Source: Schistosoma haematobium
Lineage: Eukaryota > Platyhelminthes > Trematoda > Strigeidida > Schistosomatidae
Assembly (NCBI RefSeq): GCF_000699445.3
Contig: NC_067200.1
Coordinates: forward strand, 9,608,450-9,672,449
DNA: 64,000 nt
Direction of reading: 5' to 3'
The notes beneath the pieces were generated by a model. It was not told where the DNA came from and made no database searches. It saw only the letters and a program-made list of their open reading frames with translations. The position numbers and the translations under genes are program-made. This document shows positions 14,101 through 24,164 of the stretch, one piece after another. Within the stretch, counting starts at the first letter, position 1; every line of letters begins with the position of its first letter.

Positions 14101-16632
14101 CAGTCAGTCAGTAACAACGTAGAACTTCGTACGTACGTACATCAGTTTGAGTTGCCACACCACCTTAACACAGAGATGCAGTTCTCGATTCAAATCCCGT
14201 AGTGGTAGAGGTAGCAAGAGTATAAGCAGTAATCGAGAAGATTAGGGTTTGGAGATGTTATCTAAAGAGTATAATCCAGTGAAACAAATTTGGCAAGATG
14301 AAAAAAGGGACATGAAGAATTAAGAAGATTAGAATTTGGGAGAAAACAAAGAGTGGATGCACCTGCGCCATTGCAAACGATTTTGAGCCATGTCATTCAG
14401 GGTCTCTAACCATCGGTTGCTATCATCTCGTGGTCACCCCACAAACTGAAGATGTTTTGAGACTATATTTGATTATCATTATGGTTTTGTTTTTAATTGA
14501 ACTGTTTCCAACGCTACTCTTGCTTACTTGTTTACTCATAGATTGCATACACTCTTTTCTTTTTTAGTTTTATCAGTCTACTTGCGTTGTAATTTTTTGT
14601 AAGATAGTACACCAGAACCTTTGTGGTAGAAATAAGTAACGAAAAATCAGTGTCTAAAACTATCCATATTATACGTTCACAGTATTTCGATGCTATAGGT
14701 TCAGATAACTAAAAGGAAATAATTATTTAGTTGAAACTTTAGACTTCACAAAAATTACTCAATCACTGACTTAGACAGAAATAAGACATACCAACAACGC
14801 CATCCACACTATATACATCAGGAAATATTTGGTCACGTCGCCTGAAAGCAGAATCAGTAGATGTTACGTGTCGTATAGAAATCGGAAGCCAGGAGTTGGG
14901 ATCATTGGCCACTTCATTTGGATGTTCTTGAAAACGATGCAAGCCTAAACGATCCTCGGTTGCAAAACATGAGATACGTTGTTGAGCTCGACACTCGGAA
15001 CATAGATGATGAGATTCACCGTAATGGTCTAATAATTCACACTGCTGTCTAAAATGAGTAATACGAACAGACAAAAGTATCAACAATAAGCAGTAAACCC
15101 GTAAATAACCAGTGATATTTGGTGAATTACAAAGTATGACGCCCTAAACATGAAATAAAATTTCAAGATGAAATTAGCAGAGATGAAGCATAAAACAAAA
15201 TAATAATAATGAGTGATTAAGGTAATGCTAAGACTGAGAATACGAGAAATCCACATTTCGGTTTTCGAAAAATACTCATAATATAACTACTCTTCAAATG
15301 CAGTGCCATATGCAACTAGGGTTTGCGTGTGGGTGGGATGTAGGATATCGCAAAAGGTTTACAGTTAGCAACACACGAGAAATAATGGAAGTGCGGATTC
15401 CTGAAGCATTCAAAAACTAAGATTGAAAATGTTTATCACTTAATAATTAAAAAACCGAGCTATAATAGATGTAGAACTAACTTATTAGAAGTCTGTAATT
15501 ATTAATTACAATTAACTCATAAAACTAAGCCACGAAGCTCTTATTTTCTTTTGCCTAGGAAGTTTCCTTCATGTAGCTATGTGAAATACGTAGATGAAAA
15601 GGATGAATCTGTAATACCAATAGCCAATGCAGTAGGACGATAGAAAACAAAAGCATTTTTAATGACGATAATTTACGGTTTGAGGCTCTTTGTCGGCAGA
15701 AGTCGTCCATAATATGTGCGAAACGTAAACTCGGTAATTAAATTATTCCGCCATTAATAAAACTAATGCTATCGTTACTACTCTAGGACTTATCTTTACA
15801 ATTCAACCTGGCTGTGTTAATCATCTGACAAAAGATTGACAATTTCATAGAAACAAAATGTAAAAACAAGGAGCTATGAGAGAAGTCGCGGGTCCTTTGT
15901 GAATGGAATAGTATAAATTTACATTGCCTTACCTGAAAACCACAAACTTTCCTGTAGTCATGCAAAGATCACATAAAAAGTGAAGATCACGAATATGGGT
16001 TATTAAGTCTTCCATTTCATAAAATCGTTCCTTACAGAAATCGCACAAAGGATGGCCTTTCTTCTTGTTTTTATCCCATGAACGATGTTTTGTAAGGTCA
16101 GCTGGTTTCATAAGTACGAATTCACATGGCAAAAGCTAAACCGGTTAGTGAATTACGTATGAAAATACCCTGGCATATCGAATACAGAGATCACAATAAG
16201 AAAGCTGATGCTCCAAAGTAGTGTGTCTATTTAAGGCAGAGAGAGATTTTTTTTCTTCACCACAAATAGGGCAGACTGATTTAAGCATGTTTAGGTAGTG
16301 CTGTTCAATCTCCACATCAGGAAACATAAAATCAAACTTTGAGTCATGTCGAAGTAAGGACACGTCAATATTGTCGAACGGAACGAAATTCCTCATAATC
16401 GCAACCTGTAAAATTAAAACTGATTGGAGTTATTATCACTTACTCTGTTAATATTCTGCCGACAAGTAGGACATTGTGAAAATTCAGGCTCATCAGCGCT
16501 TCCAAACTTTCGCAACTTCAGTACACATTTTGTACATGTAGGATGATTACATGATCCGTATGCAAAGTAGTCAATATCATCATGACAAATTGGGCACAGT
16601 TTACCAACTGACTCAACAACCTCAGACATCAT
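2923..16632 (-). CDS. ZNF598: ZNF598/Hel2-type RING E3 ubiquitin ligase, 11 exons, 874 aa
   Basis: Family role (known): binds collided ribosomes and ubiquitinates small-subunit proteins, triggering ribosome-associated quality control in the cytosol. Exons in coding order: 16632-16444, 16405-16169, 16135-15933, 15048-14792, 12858-12496, 11706-11593, 9696-9320, 8063-7683, 5555-5339, 4158-3926, 2976-2923. All introns are GT-AG, phases are consistent, and exons sum to 2625 nt, i.e. 874 residues plus stop, close to human ZNF598 (about 900). Seen: RING at residues 13-57 (C13, C16, C28, H30, C33, C36, C54, C57); the family zinc-finger block in exons 2-4 (CPICG, CDLC, GHPLCDFC, HLCSEC); a low-complexity centre with repeated DFPSL-type motifs in exons 5-8; a conserved C-terminal domain in exons 9-10 (VAPPD, FADLSRRYR, LLPDIG); and a last C2H2 finger split over exons 10/11. 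The two 5' introns are only 38 and 33 bp. The start is the first of two adjacent ATGs, nine codons before the RING. Confidence 0.92.
3320..3790 (+). repeat. Interspersed-repeat-like sequence in ZNF598 intron 10
   Basis: A less AT-rich block antisense to the host gene with a 136-codon open frame. The wording around 3410-3500 (GGCTCAGAATCGG and similar) resembles dispersed schistosome repeats. No domain recognised; I do not call it a gene. Confidence 0.35.
3926..4158 (-). CDS. ZNF598: ZNF598 exon 10 (LLPDIG and first half of last finger)
   Basis: 233 nt, phase 1 to 0, acceptor CTTTTTTTAG, donor CAA/GTAAGT. Contains WIGPMISLLPDIGLQR and ends with CQECGQ, the Cys pair of a C2H2 finger. Confidence 0.85.
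4190..5000 (+). mobile_element. Degenerate non-LTR retrotransposon fragment in intron 9
   Basis: Near 4860-4950 the + strand reads GHSRLPGWGPRGDATQWLEM, the ending typical of schistosome non-LTR ORFs (RLPGWGPRD-x-QWLET). The upstream part is scrambled. A compound trinucleotide microsatellite follows directly, as expected at the 3' end of such elements. Confidence 0.5.
5010..5107. repeat. Compound (ATT)n-(AGT)n microsatellite
   Basis: About sixteen ATT units run straight into about sixteen AGT units. The poly-Leu, poly-Ile and poly-Ser frames here are artefacts of it. Confidence 0.95.
5339..5555 (-). CDS. ZNF598: ZNF598 exon 9 (C-terminal helical domain)
   Basis: 217 nt, phase 0 to 1, acceptor TTTCTTTCAAG, donor GTAAGT. 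VAPPDMEIRNRELIQ and FIRFADLSRRYR resemble the conserved ZNF598 C-terminal domain. Confidence 0.85.
7683..8063 (-). CDS. ZNF598: ZNF598 exon 8 (NDFPCLSE)
   Basis: 127 codons, phase 0 to 0, acceptor CTCATTTCAG, donor GTATGC. Mostly Ser/Asn/Gln-rich; another degenerate motif DFPCL, and a helical-looking end NSLIKLIKSIQF. Confidence 0.8.
9060..9105 (+). repeat. Decayed Sm-alpha hammerhead segment in intron 7
   Basis: ACATTCAGTCGACAAG, CCCCAAATAGGAC and AAAATG align with the Sm-alpha hammerhead, but the core is mutated (CTGACGA to TCGACAA, GAAA to AAAA). Confidence 0.5.
9320..9696 (-). CDS. ZNF598: ZNF598 exon 7 (SDFPSLPT)
   Basis: 377 nt, phase 1 to 0. Acceptor TTCTTCTGTGATAG, donor GAAG/GTTAGT. 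Ser/Thr-rich, then a Lys-rich basic stretch (ITKKPKPG) and DEHGGMTLRDD. Neighbouring TAG triplets make the exact acceptor slightly uncertain. Confidence 0.8.
11335..11588. repeat. Dispersed repeat, shared with 49400-49630
   Basis: Shares long similar blocks with 49400-49630: GGCTTCCCAGCCATC, TAATTCCGTTATTGGATAAC and GGAGTCAGATCAA. Its right end lies within about 6 bp of the ZNF598 exon 6 donor. Probably part of an LTR. Confidence 0.6.
11593..11706 (-). CDS. ZNF598: ZNF598 exon 6 (FSFPTLGS)
   Basis: A 38-codon exon, phase 1 to 1, found from splice logic (acceptor CAATTATTAG, donor GTATGT). It encodes KPPTWVRSN through FSFPTLGSNN, a degenerate DFPSL-type motif. Confidence 0.8.
11850..12165 (-). 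mobile_element. RTE-type 3' end fragment in intron 5
   Basis: Begins with the reversed CTGA tail (AGTCAGTCAGCTACAACG) and later contains the reversed ORF end (ATTCTGAGCCATATCACCCAGAG), matching the better copy at 41068-41921. Diverged. Confidence 0.6.
12496..12858 (-). CDS. ZNF598: ZNF598 exon 5 (DFPSL motifs 1 and 2)
   Basis: 363 nt, phase 1 to 1, acceptor GTAATTGTAG, donor GTAAGA. Polar low-complexity sequence with two copies of the motif: GEDFPSLQS and SEDFPSLTQS. Confidence 0.85.
12900..13592 (+). mobile_element. RTE-like 5' end: leader and endonuclease fragment
   Basis: The leader (GCCGGTCCCAAGCCCGGGTAAAGG, GGTTGGGC) is followed by a broken EEP (APE-type) endonuclease frame: INIGTWSVRTVWETVK, LAVLGISKTHWT, a stop, then IIQCYAPTNDSN near 13512-13550. 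It sits in ZNF598 intron 4, antisense to the host, and ends abruptly at a reversed 3' tail. Confidence 0.75.
13593..13800 (-). mobile_element. RTE-type 3' UTR fragment (reverse)
   Basis: CAGTCAGTAACAACGTAG (reversed CTGA tail), then the UTR seen at 41690-41921, including CCCGTAGTGGTAGAGGTAG and GAGTATAATCCAGTGAAA. Confidence 0.75.
14092..14455 (-). mobile_element. Second RTE-type 3' end fragment (reverse)
   Basis: Starts with GTCAGTCAGTCAGTCAG and contains the same UTR. It continues further into the ORF end (the reversed WLETLNDMAQNR segment near 14375-14430) than its neighbour at 13593-13800. Also in intron 4. Confidence 0.75.
14792..15048 (-). CDS. ZNF598: ZNF598 exon 4 (HxxH/CSEC finger)
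   Basis: 257 nt starting after CATTTTAG. It restores the frame (F-R-Q-Q-C-E-L-L) and holds YGESHHLCSECRAQQR and LGLHRFQEH, matching the end of the ZNF598 finger cluster. Donor GTATGT. Confidence 0.87.
15933..16135 (-). CDS. ZNF598: ZNF598 exon 3 (GHPLC finger)
   Basis: 203 nt, phase 0 to 2, after the 33-bp intron 2 (16136-16168). Contains the family signature GHPLCDFCKERF and HIRDLHFLCDLC. Donor CAG/GTAAGG. Confidence 0.88.
16169..16405 (-). CDS. ZNF598: ZNF598 exon 2 (zinc-finger block)
   Basis: 79 codons, phase 0 to 0. Acceptor TTTTACAG closes the 38-bp intron 1 (16406-16443). Contains CPICGEEKKSLSALNRH and the start of the next finger (CDLC). It ends before a GTATTT donor. Confidence 0.88.
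16444..16632 (-). CDS. ZNF598: ZNF598 exon 1 (RING finger)
   Basis: 63 codons ending in phase 0 at AACAGA before GTAAGT. It carries the whole C3HC4-type RING: CPIC, CNHPTC, C, then CPTC. Confidence 0.9.
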
Positions 16633-16652
16633 CCACGCAAATAATAGTATTT

Positions 16653-18815
16653 AATGTTCCGCTGAGACCTTGCCTGAGACCTTGAAGTACGATGTCCAAA
16701 AACTTTTCTTCAGACTTCAGTCCTCAGTAATAAGGATAAGAGGTCTATCGACCTATATTAATCCTTGCAGTTTGTTATACTGTGTAGGTCTAATCTCGTT
16801 TTGAATATATCAACGGAAGGTGCTGATATTACGTGTTCCGGTAGAGAATTCCAGTAATTCACTACTCGGTGCGAGAAACGAAACTCCAGACGTAAACGAT
16901 TTGATCTCAGTTTTTGAACTTTCTCCAAATGTCCTCTCAAATGATCAGCCCTGGGCGGAAGTAAAAGACAAGACATGTTAATACCAAGGCCATCGTTCAG
17001 TATACGATAAGCCAATATTAGATCACCCCATACTCTACGGTAAGATAACGGAAATAAGTTGAGGTGTCTTATTCTGTCTTAGTACCTCGTCGTCGGACTC
17101 TTTCCAGCATCTCTGCTTCATACTTGAAGCAAGTACTAGCTGCTTGAATCCCATATTCTAAAAGTGGTCGCATACAAATCGGGTATAATAATCTAAACAT
17201 TTCATCATCTAGATACTGGAAAGACCTACGAGTGGACCCTAATACTCTGCAGCCTTTCGCAGCAGCAGCCTTACAGTGACCAGTGGTTTTGAGATCACTG
17301 CCTAATATGACTCCTAAATCTTTATAGTTTCTTACTTTGGGTAGCACGAATCCACCTATTGTGTAGTGATACGATTCATCATAGTTATTTATTTGCATCA
17401 CTACACTCTTATTAGGATTTACTTCTAGTGACCACCTGTCCAACCATGCCACCAATGGGCTAAGATCATTCTGTAATAATACCCTATCCGACATACTGTG
17501 TATGCGTCTCCAAATCTTTATGTCATCAGCGAAGAGTAGGACGATGATTTCGCTATAGTTGGTAATTCATTTACCTTGGGGGACTCTACTTTTTACAGGT
17601 ACCCACGAAGGGAGAGCCCCATTTACCCATGCCCCTTGTCTCCTGTCGCGCAGAAAGTTACTTATCCAATCTACAACTGCAAAATGAATTCCAAAACGTT
17701 CCAGTTTGAATTTAAGATCAGAGTGGGAGACTTTATTGAAGGCCTTACTTAGATCTATGAAGATCACATCCACAGGAATATTCTGATCTTTTGCAGCAGC
17801 CCAATCTTCTCTTGCAATGAGAAGATTTGTCAAGCATGACAGGCCTCTCCGAAAACCATGTTGTTCCCTGGAGAAAAGATTATGCCCTTCAACATAGTTT
17901 ATAACAGATATCCGAATGATTTTTTCCATCAGTTTTCCATCAGTTTAAGCTAACGGGCCTATAGTTACTAACTAAATTCCTACTCCCAGCCATATACAAC
18001 GGACTTATTATAGAGTCTTTCCCGTCTCTGGGCAGTCTGGACTGCCTTAGAGACATGCCGAACAGTATCGTCACTAATTCAGCAATTACATCTGATAGGG
18101 CTTTCATAATCCTAGGATGAATATCATCCGGAACACTGGACTTATCAGGTTTGGGATGCTGAAGTAGCCTTAAAACAGTACCTTTCTCTTTGAATACAGG
18201 GTCCATCAACGACCAGCCGCGATCACAGTGAATCGTTGGTCGTTCCTCATTACCGATAGAAAACACTTTACTGAAATATTCCGATAAAGCTTCAGCTTTC
18301 TCGGTATCATTTTCAGCCAAGATTAACGTATTTTCTTGTGTCAAAAGTGATGGAATTCCATCGTTTCACTGAGTTTGCCTTTTTATATACGAGAATAACC
18401 GTTTCGGACTATATCTAGAATCCCTAACCAATTGTTTATCCTATGATAGTCTAGTCTTATTAACGATTTACAGGTATTCCTAATCTTACAATAACTGGAT
18501 TTGTATTGTTCTAAGCCAGTAGAGATGAACATATTCCAGTGCTTCTTCCTTTTCTAAAGAAGTTTCCTGGACGTTTTCGATATCCATGGTGAACTGTTAT
18601 TCGGTCTTCGCGGTACCAGGTATGGTATGAATGGGGACGTAACTAAACTAAACTTACCTTTAAATACAGACCATGCTTCTCCAACTGATAAGCTAGTGTC
18701 TACAAACCAATCTGTCTTAGCAGCGCATTCCTGAATGGCTGATAAGTTAGCTTTCCATACATTTGGGCGAGGTGTAACCTGATCGTATAACATGTCCCTA
18801 GTTCTAAACATGAAT
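16653..18815 (-). mobile_element. CR1-like non-LTR retrotransposon, 5'-truncated
   Basis: Reading from 18811 down: a linker (MFRTRDMLYDQV), an RT start with HPKPDKSSVPDDIHPRIMK and SNYRPVSL, RT core EQHGFRRGLSCLTNL, VIFIDLSKAFNKVSH and SRVPQGK, the catalytic LLFADDIKIW near 17510-17535, the thumb (LEVNPNKSVVMQI, NYKDLGVILGS), and the typical end SHRVVNYWNSLPEHVISAPS. At least three frame changes and stops break it, so it is dead as it stands. The 3' end has two tandem 12-bp units (CTGAGACCTTGC on the + strand, 16655-16680). It has the same orientation as ZNF598 and lies about 20 bp from that start codon. Confidence 0.85.
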
Positions 18816-21151
18816 GAAAAAAACAGTGTGATCGCTGTTCGTATGTGTCAAATGATTAATATGGAATAAAAGAGACCATCACTTGATCGCATCTTACAAG
18901 GCTTAACTGCTCTTGAAGAGCCAAAAGTATGCCAACAGCCTATTATAAGCAGTAGCGCACATAGTTCTAGGATACATGTTGAGACAGGGCTTAAGTAAGG
19001 TTTTTAAGGGGTGTTCGGGAGTGTTTAAGATGCCATAAGTCATAACAAGGTCAATTCTGAAATGCATTCAACCCGCCTGGAGACGACTCGGTGATTTTTC
19101 GCCAACTTGGGAAGGTTTCTATTTCCGTCTTCAGTATTCATGAATCACCATCGGTTACGTTCCAATGTATTTTTACCTTTTTAAAATGAGTGAGGGACCA
19201 CTATGTTTTCATATTTGAAAAAATGTTGAATGAGACTCAAGGATTAGATAGAAATTTCTACTGGTTAGTTAGATAAAAACTTTGAACGTTGTCCATCCCT
19301 CCACCTCAGTCATCATATAGGTTTGCGGGGATAAATGGAGCAAACTTAACTTGCAAATAGTTTTTGTCCTTAGTTGTAAGCTTTCATCGTTTCATTCAAT
19401 TCACGCGAACAATTTCTTAAGTAAGGAATTTTGTTTAAGTTGACTTATTCCCGTTCACTATGCTCATATAATAATGATTATTTTTTACCGACTTGTTGGC
19501 TGGTATTTTATAACTGCTTGCTAGCCTTGTATTTAGGCTCCTGATAAGTTGTAGATGTAGATCTCGTAAATGTGGGTTGTGTGCGGTGAATGAAATGTTT
19601 GGATGTCTTGCCGGTAGATCGGCAGCAGCAATAAAAAATCCCACCAAGCGTCCTCTTTATTCCATGAATTGAATTGTCAGTCCATTCATAGTTAAATGAT
19701 CATTGAATGGAAAGTCAAAGTTGAAATGTTGACATCCTAACAGATAATGAAAGGCAGTGTAACTAACCATTGCCAACTGCCAAAACAAAACTAGTGAACA
19801 TACCAGGAGAAATGACGAACAAATCCGTTTTTAAATAATTACAGCATTCACTGTTGCATTGACACTGTTACGATTTCAATTACGTTTATTTTAGTTGGAT
19901 ATTCCAGATGCCACAGGTGTTTGGAGTTTGACAACGCTTTAACCAGTAACACCTTCAAATATGAATCGTACCTACCAAGTGAAATCAAAAGACAGAAGAG
20001 AGAAAGTTCGAAGATGTATTTGATGGGCTATCGAGGATCGTCTGATCTGATCTGGCTAGCCATTGCAGGGGTTGTTGAGCACGGCATTCCCACTCGTGAT
20101 CTGGTGCGGATGCATGACCGAGCGCCTTCAGCTAGGTGAGTCCATTAAAACATGTGGTCAGCATCCAATGTCGAAAACTTACAGAGCTATTTATTTGGGG
20201 GACTTGTTAACTGTTACAATATCCCAACTGACTGCATTCCGACCACGAACTGCAGATCCTATACGACACAAACAAGAACGAGATCACGATACGATGATAC
20301 TAGCGCCAGAAAACAGAATGTTGGAACGAACAAACAAGGTAAATTGCTCAATACCTCATCCACATCCACTGCCGACATATCCAAACGTTTGAAATTCAAA
20401 CAACTGTTGTTACTACAGTGTTTAGGCTCAGTTTCAATAATAAAAGCGAAGGTCATGACAGGGTGTCCCGAATACTCTAAAGCCACATAAAACGGAGCTC
20501 TTAAATGATAGAATTAAACTGAGCAATTCTTGATCTATAAAGAATTTGTTCGATAAAGTTGAGGATTCTTATGTACGGACATGTATTTTCAGGCTGTGTT
20601 TGATTGTGCATTTCAATCAAGTAGTGGAAGAGCATTTGCTAACCCCAAATCGTATTTACTACTTATATCAGTGAAGGTCCGTTTTAAGTAAGCTCAATCT
20701 GACTAATTTAAGGGCCAGTCGTTCGAAAAGGTTTTTTAAATTTTTACATCTTACCATCTCAACCACAGTCATTTCATGTATGAATTTACATATCGAACAT
20801 GGTGTTACTATTCTTTTGGGTTCTTAATAGACTGGGACAAGATTTGTACTTCTCTATAAACCGAAACCCACTATTATAATCAAGGAAGAAAACCCCAGAG
20901 ATAAAACGTGATCCATCTATCAGTGATTTTAATTCATGAAGATCGAAAATGAACTGAAAAGACGAAGACAACTTAACAAGAATTTGAAGTCACCTTCCCC
21001 AGTTTGATGGGTAATCTCAGAAAATAACGCGTTTCGTTCCAAAATGAATTACATTTCGTTGTTCTAGTAGTGTAAATTTCGACATTAATAGCTTGGATTG
21101 CAGCGACATCAAAACTAACCGTGTAAACTCAAGTCAGTGAAGGTGAACAGA
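18816..21151. other. Intergenic region, no firm gene; exon-like frames at 19900-20345 (+)
   Basis: On the + strand a frame opens at 20063 and runs (…SQLTAFRPRTADPIRHKQ…, DTMILAPENRML) to a plausible donor AACAAG/GTAAAT at about 20339. Another possible donor, GCTAG/GTGAGT, lies at about 20135. I recognise no family and cannot phase the pieces into a gene. 19000-19900 and 20500-21150 show nothing I can support. Confidence 0.25.
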
Positions 21152-21157
21152 ATGTGG

Positions 21158-21161
21158 AATT
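21158..21161. repeat. Target-site duplication AATT, left copy
   Basis: AATT directly before the left LTR; the same 4 bp follow the right LTR at 26839-26842. Four to five bp is usual for Ty3/Gypsy integrases. Confidence 0.8.
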
Positions 21162-21696
21162 TGTGGTGGACCAGACAAATATGAATGCAAAAATTATAAA
21201 TAAAGTTACTAAAGATCAATAGTAATATTAATATATATACAGTTAATTGTTACAAATACAATAAAAATTAGGGACGTTACTTAAATTGATCAAACGCTGC
21301 GTGTTCTGATTCGGTCTGGTAATGTAAATCCACAATTATAAATGCTTGATAATTCCAAACAGGTTGGCGAACTCTCTGGTGATATAATCCAACGTAGAAA
21401 GTGATGTGTTCCAATTACAGTCTATAATTAATGATAATATTTGATTTAGAATTCAGCTAATTCAATCACAAATGGGAATAGAACGAGGGATGTGTGAGTA
21501 GTGATGTATTTGTTAGCCAGTAAGAATATGTCACGCTATGTTCGAATTACAGCGGAAAAAGTGTTCAAGGTCATTGACTAAAACAACACGTACAGTCATT
21601 TAATGATAAATGTACATACAGTGAAAAATTGACAAAACAAATAGAAATAACATTGAAAACTATTTACAAAATAAGCTTGTCAGTCATGTCTCCACA
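21162..21696 (-). repeat. 3' LTR (left), 535 bp
   Basis: TGTGGTGGACC … GTCTCCACA on the + strand. Same length and, by eye, same sequence as 26304-26838. Confidence 0.95.
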
Positions 21697-22230
21697 TAGC
21701 TCCCCCAGAGTGTCCGGAGGTAACACTGGTTACAATAACTATAATAAATAATTTTATACAAAAAAATTAATATTTACAATAATAACCAATAAACAATGTG
21801 GAGTTGCGTATGACATGTACGTTCATAATATACAGTGTACTATTGCGTAAAAAATAGTGATGATATGGCATAGCATGACAAACAAAAGTAATGAGAATAC
21901 CGTCCTTTAAAATCTTGGCTTGCTAACAATGACACTAATGTAAAGAACTGTTACTGAACCCAAAAAAATGAACTGCTTATTTTTGTGTGTGTGTGTGTGT
22001 GTACAACAAATGAATAATTAAATAGTTTACTCGTTTATTATTGTAACAAATTTTTTTCTATGAAAAAAATGTGACAAAACGAATAATTGTGGGGAAAAAA
22101 TATGGTTAATTATGTACACTGTAAAAAAGGAAAAAAATTATTATTGTTATTTTTTTAATTGACGAAATGGACATAACGTTTGGGTTTGTTTATAGGTCTG
22201 CCCGAGCGTGTTAAACAAGAAGGTTTAGTA

Positions 22231-23160
22231 TTAAGTTTTTATCCTCCCCGGCTTTTCAGTCACTGGTGAAAGGGGTTGATTGTCAACGGCGCTGTCTTCT
22301 TTGACTTGAGTAGATTCATAGAAAGCAGGTTTGATTCTGTCTATAGAAATAGTCTGCTTTTTGCCATCTCTGTTGATGGTGAAGTATTTTTGTGTGCGTT
22401 TGATTACTTTATATGGACCTTCGTATGGTCGTTTCAATGGTTTTTTGACAGCATCTACTCGAACAAAGACAAACTTGCAAGTTTCTAAATGTTTATCGAG
22501 GTGGGCTCGGTTATTGTATTCTCGAGGTGGTATTGCTTTAATGTTCTGCATCATTTGTAATAGGCGGCTTGCGAAGTGAGTAGAATCCCCGTGCGTTGTA
22601 GGTTCATAGTTGACTAGTTGGCCGGGTAACGTTAGAGTTGTGCCATAGACTAACTCGGCGGCTGTACATCCAATGTCTTCCTTAATAGTTGAACGAATAC
22701 CAAGGAGTACAAGCGGTAAGGCGTCGCTCCACTTTGATGAGTCAGCTTGCGCCATCAGTGAGCTTTTTAATTGGCGATGGAATCTTTCAACCATGCCATT
22801 AGCTGCTGGGTGGTAAGCTGTGGTTTTAATATGGTTGACCCCTAGAAGTTTAGTAAACTCCTGGAAAAGGACAGATTGAAATTGGGGACCGCGATCGGTA
22901 GTGACGATAGAGGGTACACCGTAATTTGCTACCCAACGGTCAAGAAATACACTGGCTACTGTTTCTGCGGAAGTATCCGCAATAGGGCATGCTATGGCCC
23001 ATCTTGTGAACCGGTCCACTGCAGTGAGAATATGGGTGAAGGAGTTTGACGGAGGCAGTGGCCCAACTAAGTCCAAATGAATATGCTGAAAACGTTTGTC
23101 GGGAATAGGAATTCCCCGATCGGGCTGATAGTGTGTTTTTGGATTTTGCTGCGTTGGCAC
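22231..23160 (-). CDS. Gypsy pol: integrase catalytic core and C-terminus
   Basis: 309 codons. The catalytic triad region is clear: [11 protein letters not shown] with the first Asp, TDRGPQFQS with the second, and [10 protein letters not shown] with the Glu (a DDE core). AYHPAANG is a standard integrase landmark. The C-terminal part ([11 protein letters not shown]) fits the GPY/F module of Gypsy integrases. This segment is uninterrupted and ends at the natural pol stop. The zinc-binding N-terminus is in the neighbouring frame. Confidence 0.9.
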   Translation of the reverse strand: MPTQQNPKTHYQPDRGIPIPDKRFQHIHLDLVGPLPPSNSFTHILTAVDRFTRWAIACPIADTSAETVASVFLDRWVANYGVPSIVTTDRGPQFQSVLFQEFTKLLGVNHIKTTAYHPAANGMVERFHRQLKSSLMAQADSSKWSDALPLVLLGIRSTIKEDIGCTAAELVYGTTLTLPGQLVNYEPTTHGDSTHFASRLLQMMQNIKAIPPREYNNRAHLDKHLETCKFVFVRVDAVKKPLKRPYEGPYKVIKRTQKYFTINRDGKKQTISIDRIKPAFYESTQVKEDSAVDNQPLSPVTEKPGRIKT

Positions 23161-23915
23161 TGGAGGCAGTTACGTGTCCAACGTTTAACATCCGAATTGA
23201 TTTTTGGCCAAACAAAGCGTTCTGTGATAAGCTTCGTGGTAGCCCTGATGCCTGGATGCGACAGTCCATGTAGCTGTTGAAATATTTTCCGTCGATAGGG
23301 TTGTGGCACAAAGGGGCGATTGTTACCCGTTGAAGTGTCGCAAATAATAGCTGCGTCTGAGAAAGGAATGGGTACAGGTTTAAGGTTCAAGTAAGACTTC
23401 TCTTCGCAGGTCTTCAAATCTGCATCGTCCACTTGTAGTTTAGCTAAAGCTTCAAGGCTGATATTGTGGTTGTGTACCAACATGTTGATATCCTTTCTAG
23501 ATAGAGCGTCAGCGACAATGTTGGAGGAGCCTTTGATGAACTGGATGTCCGTAGTGAATTGAGAAATGTAATCCAGTTGTCTGGCTTCCCGTGGAGAATG
23601 TCTGTCGTAGGACGTGTTGAAAGAATAGCAAAGTGGTTTATGATCAGTCATAATGGTGAAATCACGTCCCTGAAGCAGGAAGTTGAAGTGTTTTACAGCT
23701 AAGTACATAGCCAGAAGTTCGCGTCCGAAGGTGCTATAGCGCTCTTGAGTTGGTGATAATCGTTTGGAAAAGAAAGCTATAGGAGTAATCTTGTCGTTAA
23801 CGCATTGTTGTAATACTGCTCCTACTGCTTTTTGGGAGGCGTCAGTGCAAAGGATAAGGTTTGTTCTGGGATCGGTGTTTAGGTGCTGTAGCATAGTAGC
23901 ATTAGATATCATCAA
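23067..23915 (-). CDS. Gypsy pol: RNase H and integrase HHCC finger
   Basis: RNase H landmarks: [43 protein letters not shown] and [11 protein letters not shown]. Then the integrase zinc finger LHGLSHPG … NCLQCQ. Near 23140 the frame changes and the integrase core continues in another frame. Confidence 0.88.
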   Translation of the reverse strand: MMISNATMLQHLNTDPRTNLILCTDASQKAVGAVLQQCVNDKITPIAFFSKRLSPTQERYSTFGRELLAMYLAVKHFNFLLQGRDFTIMTDHKPLCYSFNTSYDRHSPREARQLDYISQFTTDIQFIKGSSNIVADALSRKDINMLVHNHNISLEALAKLQVDDADLKTCEEKSYLNLKPVPIPFSDAAIICDTSTGNNRPFVPQPYRRKIFQQLHGLSHPGIRATTKLITERFVWPKINSDVKRWTRNCLQCQRSKIQKHTISPIGEFLFPTNVFSIFIWT

Positions 23916-24097
23916 CTTTGCTTTCTCGAATGCTGTTTTGGCGTCAGGGGGTAGGTTGAATGTCTGAGTCTTCTCTTTCTTCGTACTTTTTTGTCGGTTT
24001 TTAGCAGATCGGTTAATGGCTGTAATACTTCAGCACAATGTGGTAAGAAACGGCGATAAAAATTACACATACCAAGGAAACGTCGTAATGACTTCAC
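23912..24097 (-). CDS. Gypsy pol: RT thumb/connection segment
   Basis: KSLRRFLGMCNFYRRFLPHC … LQPLTDLL is the standard stretch after the Gypsy RT thumb. Frame differs from both neighbours; changes lie near 24240 and 24000, close to homopolymer runs. Confidence 0.8.
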   Translation of the reverse strand: MKSLRRFLGMCNFYRRFLPHCAEVLQPLTDLLKTDKKVRRKRRLRHSTYPLTPKQHSRKQS

Positions 24098-24164
24098 CGA
24101 GGTTGGTTCGGGATAATTGGTAATCGCTTCAACCTTCTCTGGGAGTGGTTTGATGCCTTGAGAG

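Noticed and set aside
21980..22002. (TG)n run in the Gypsy non-coding part as a regulatory site
   Set aside because: A short simple repeat with no supporting context.
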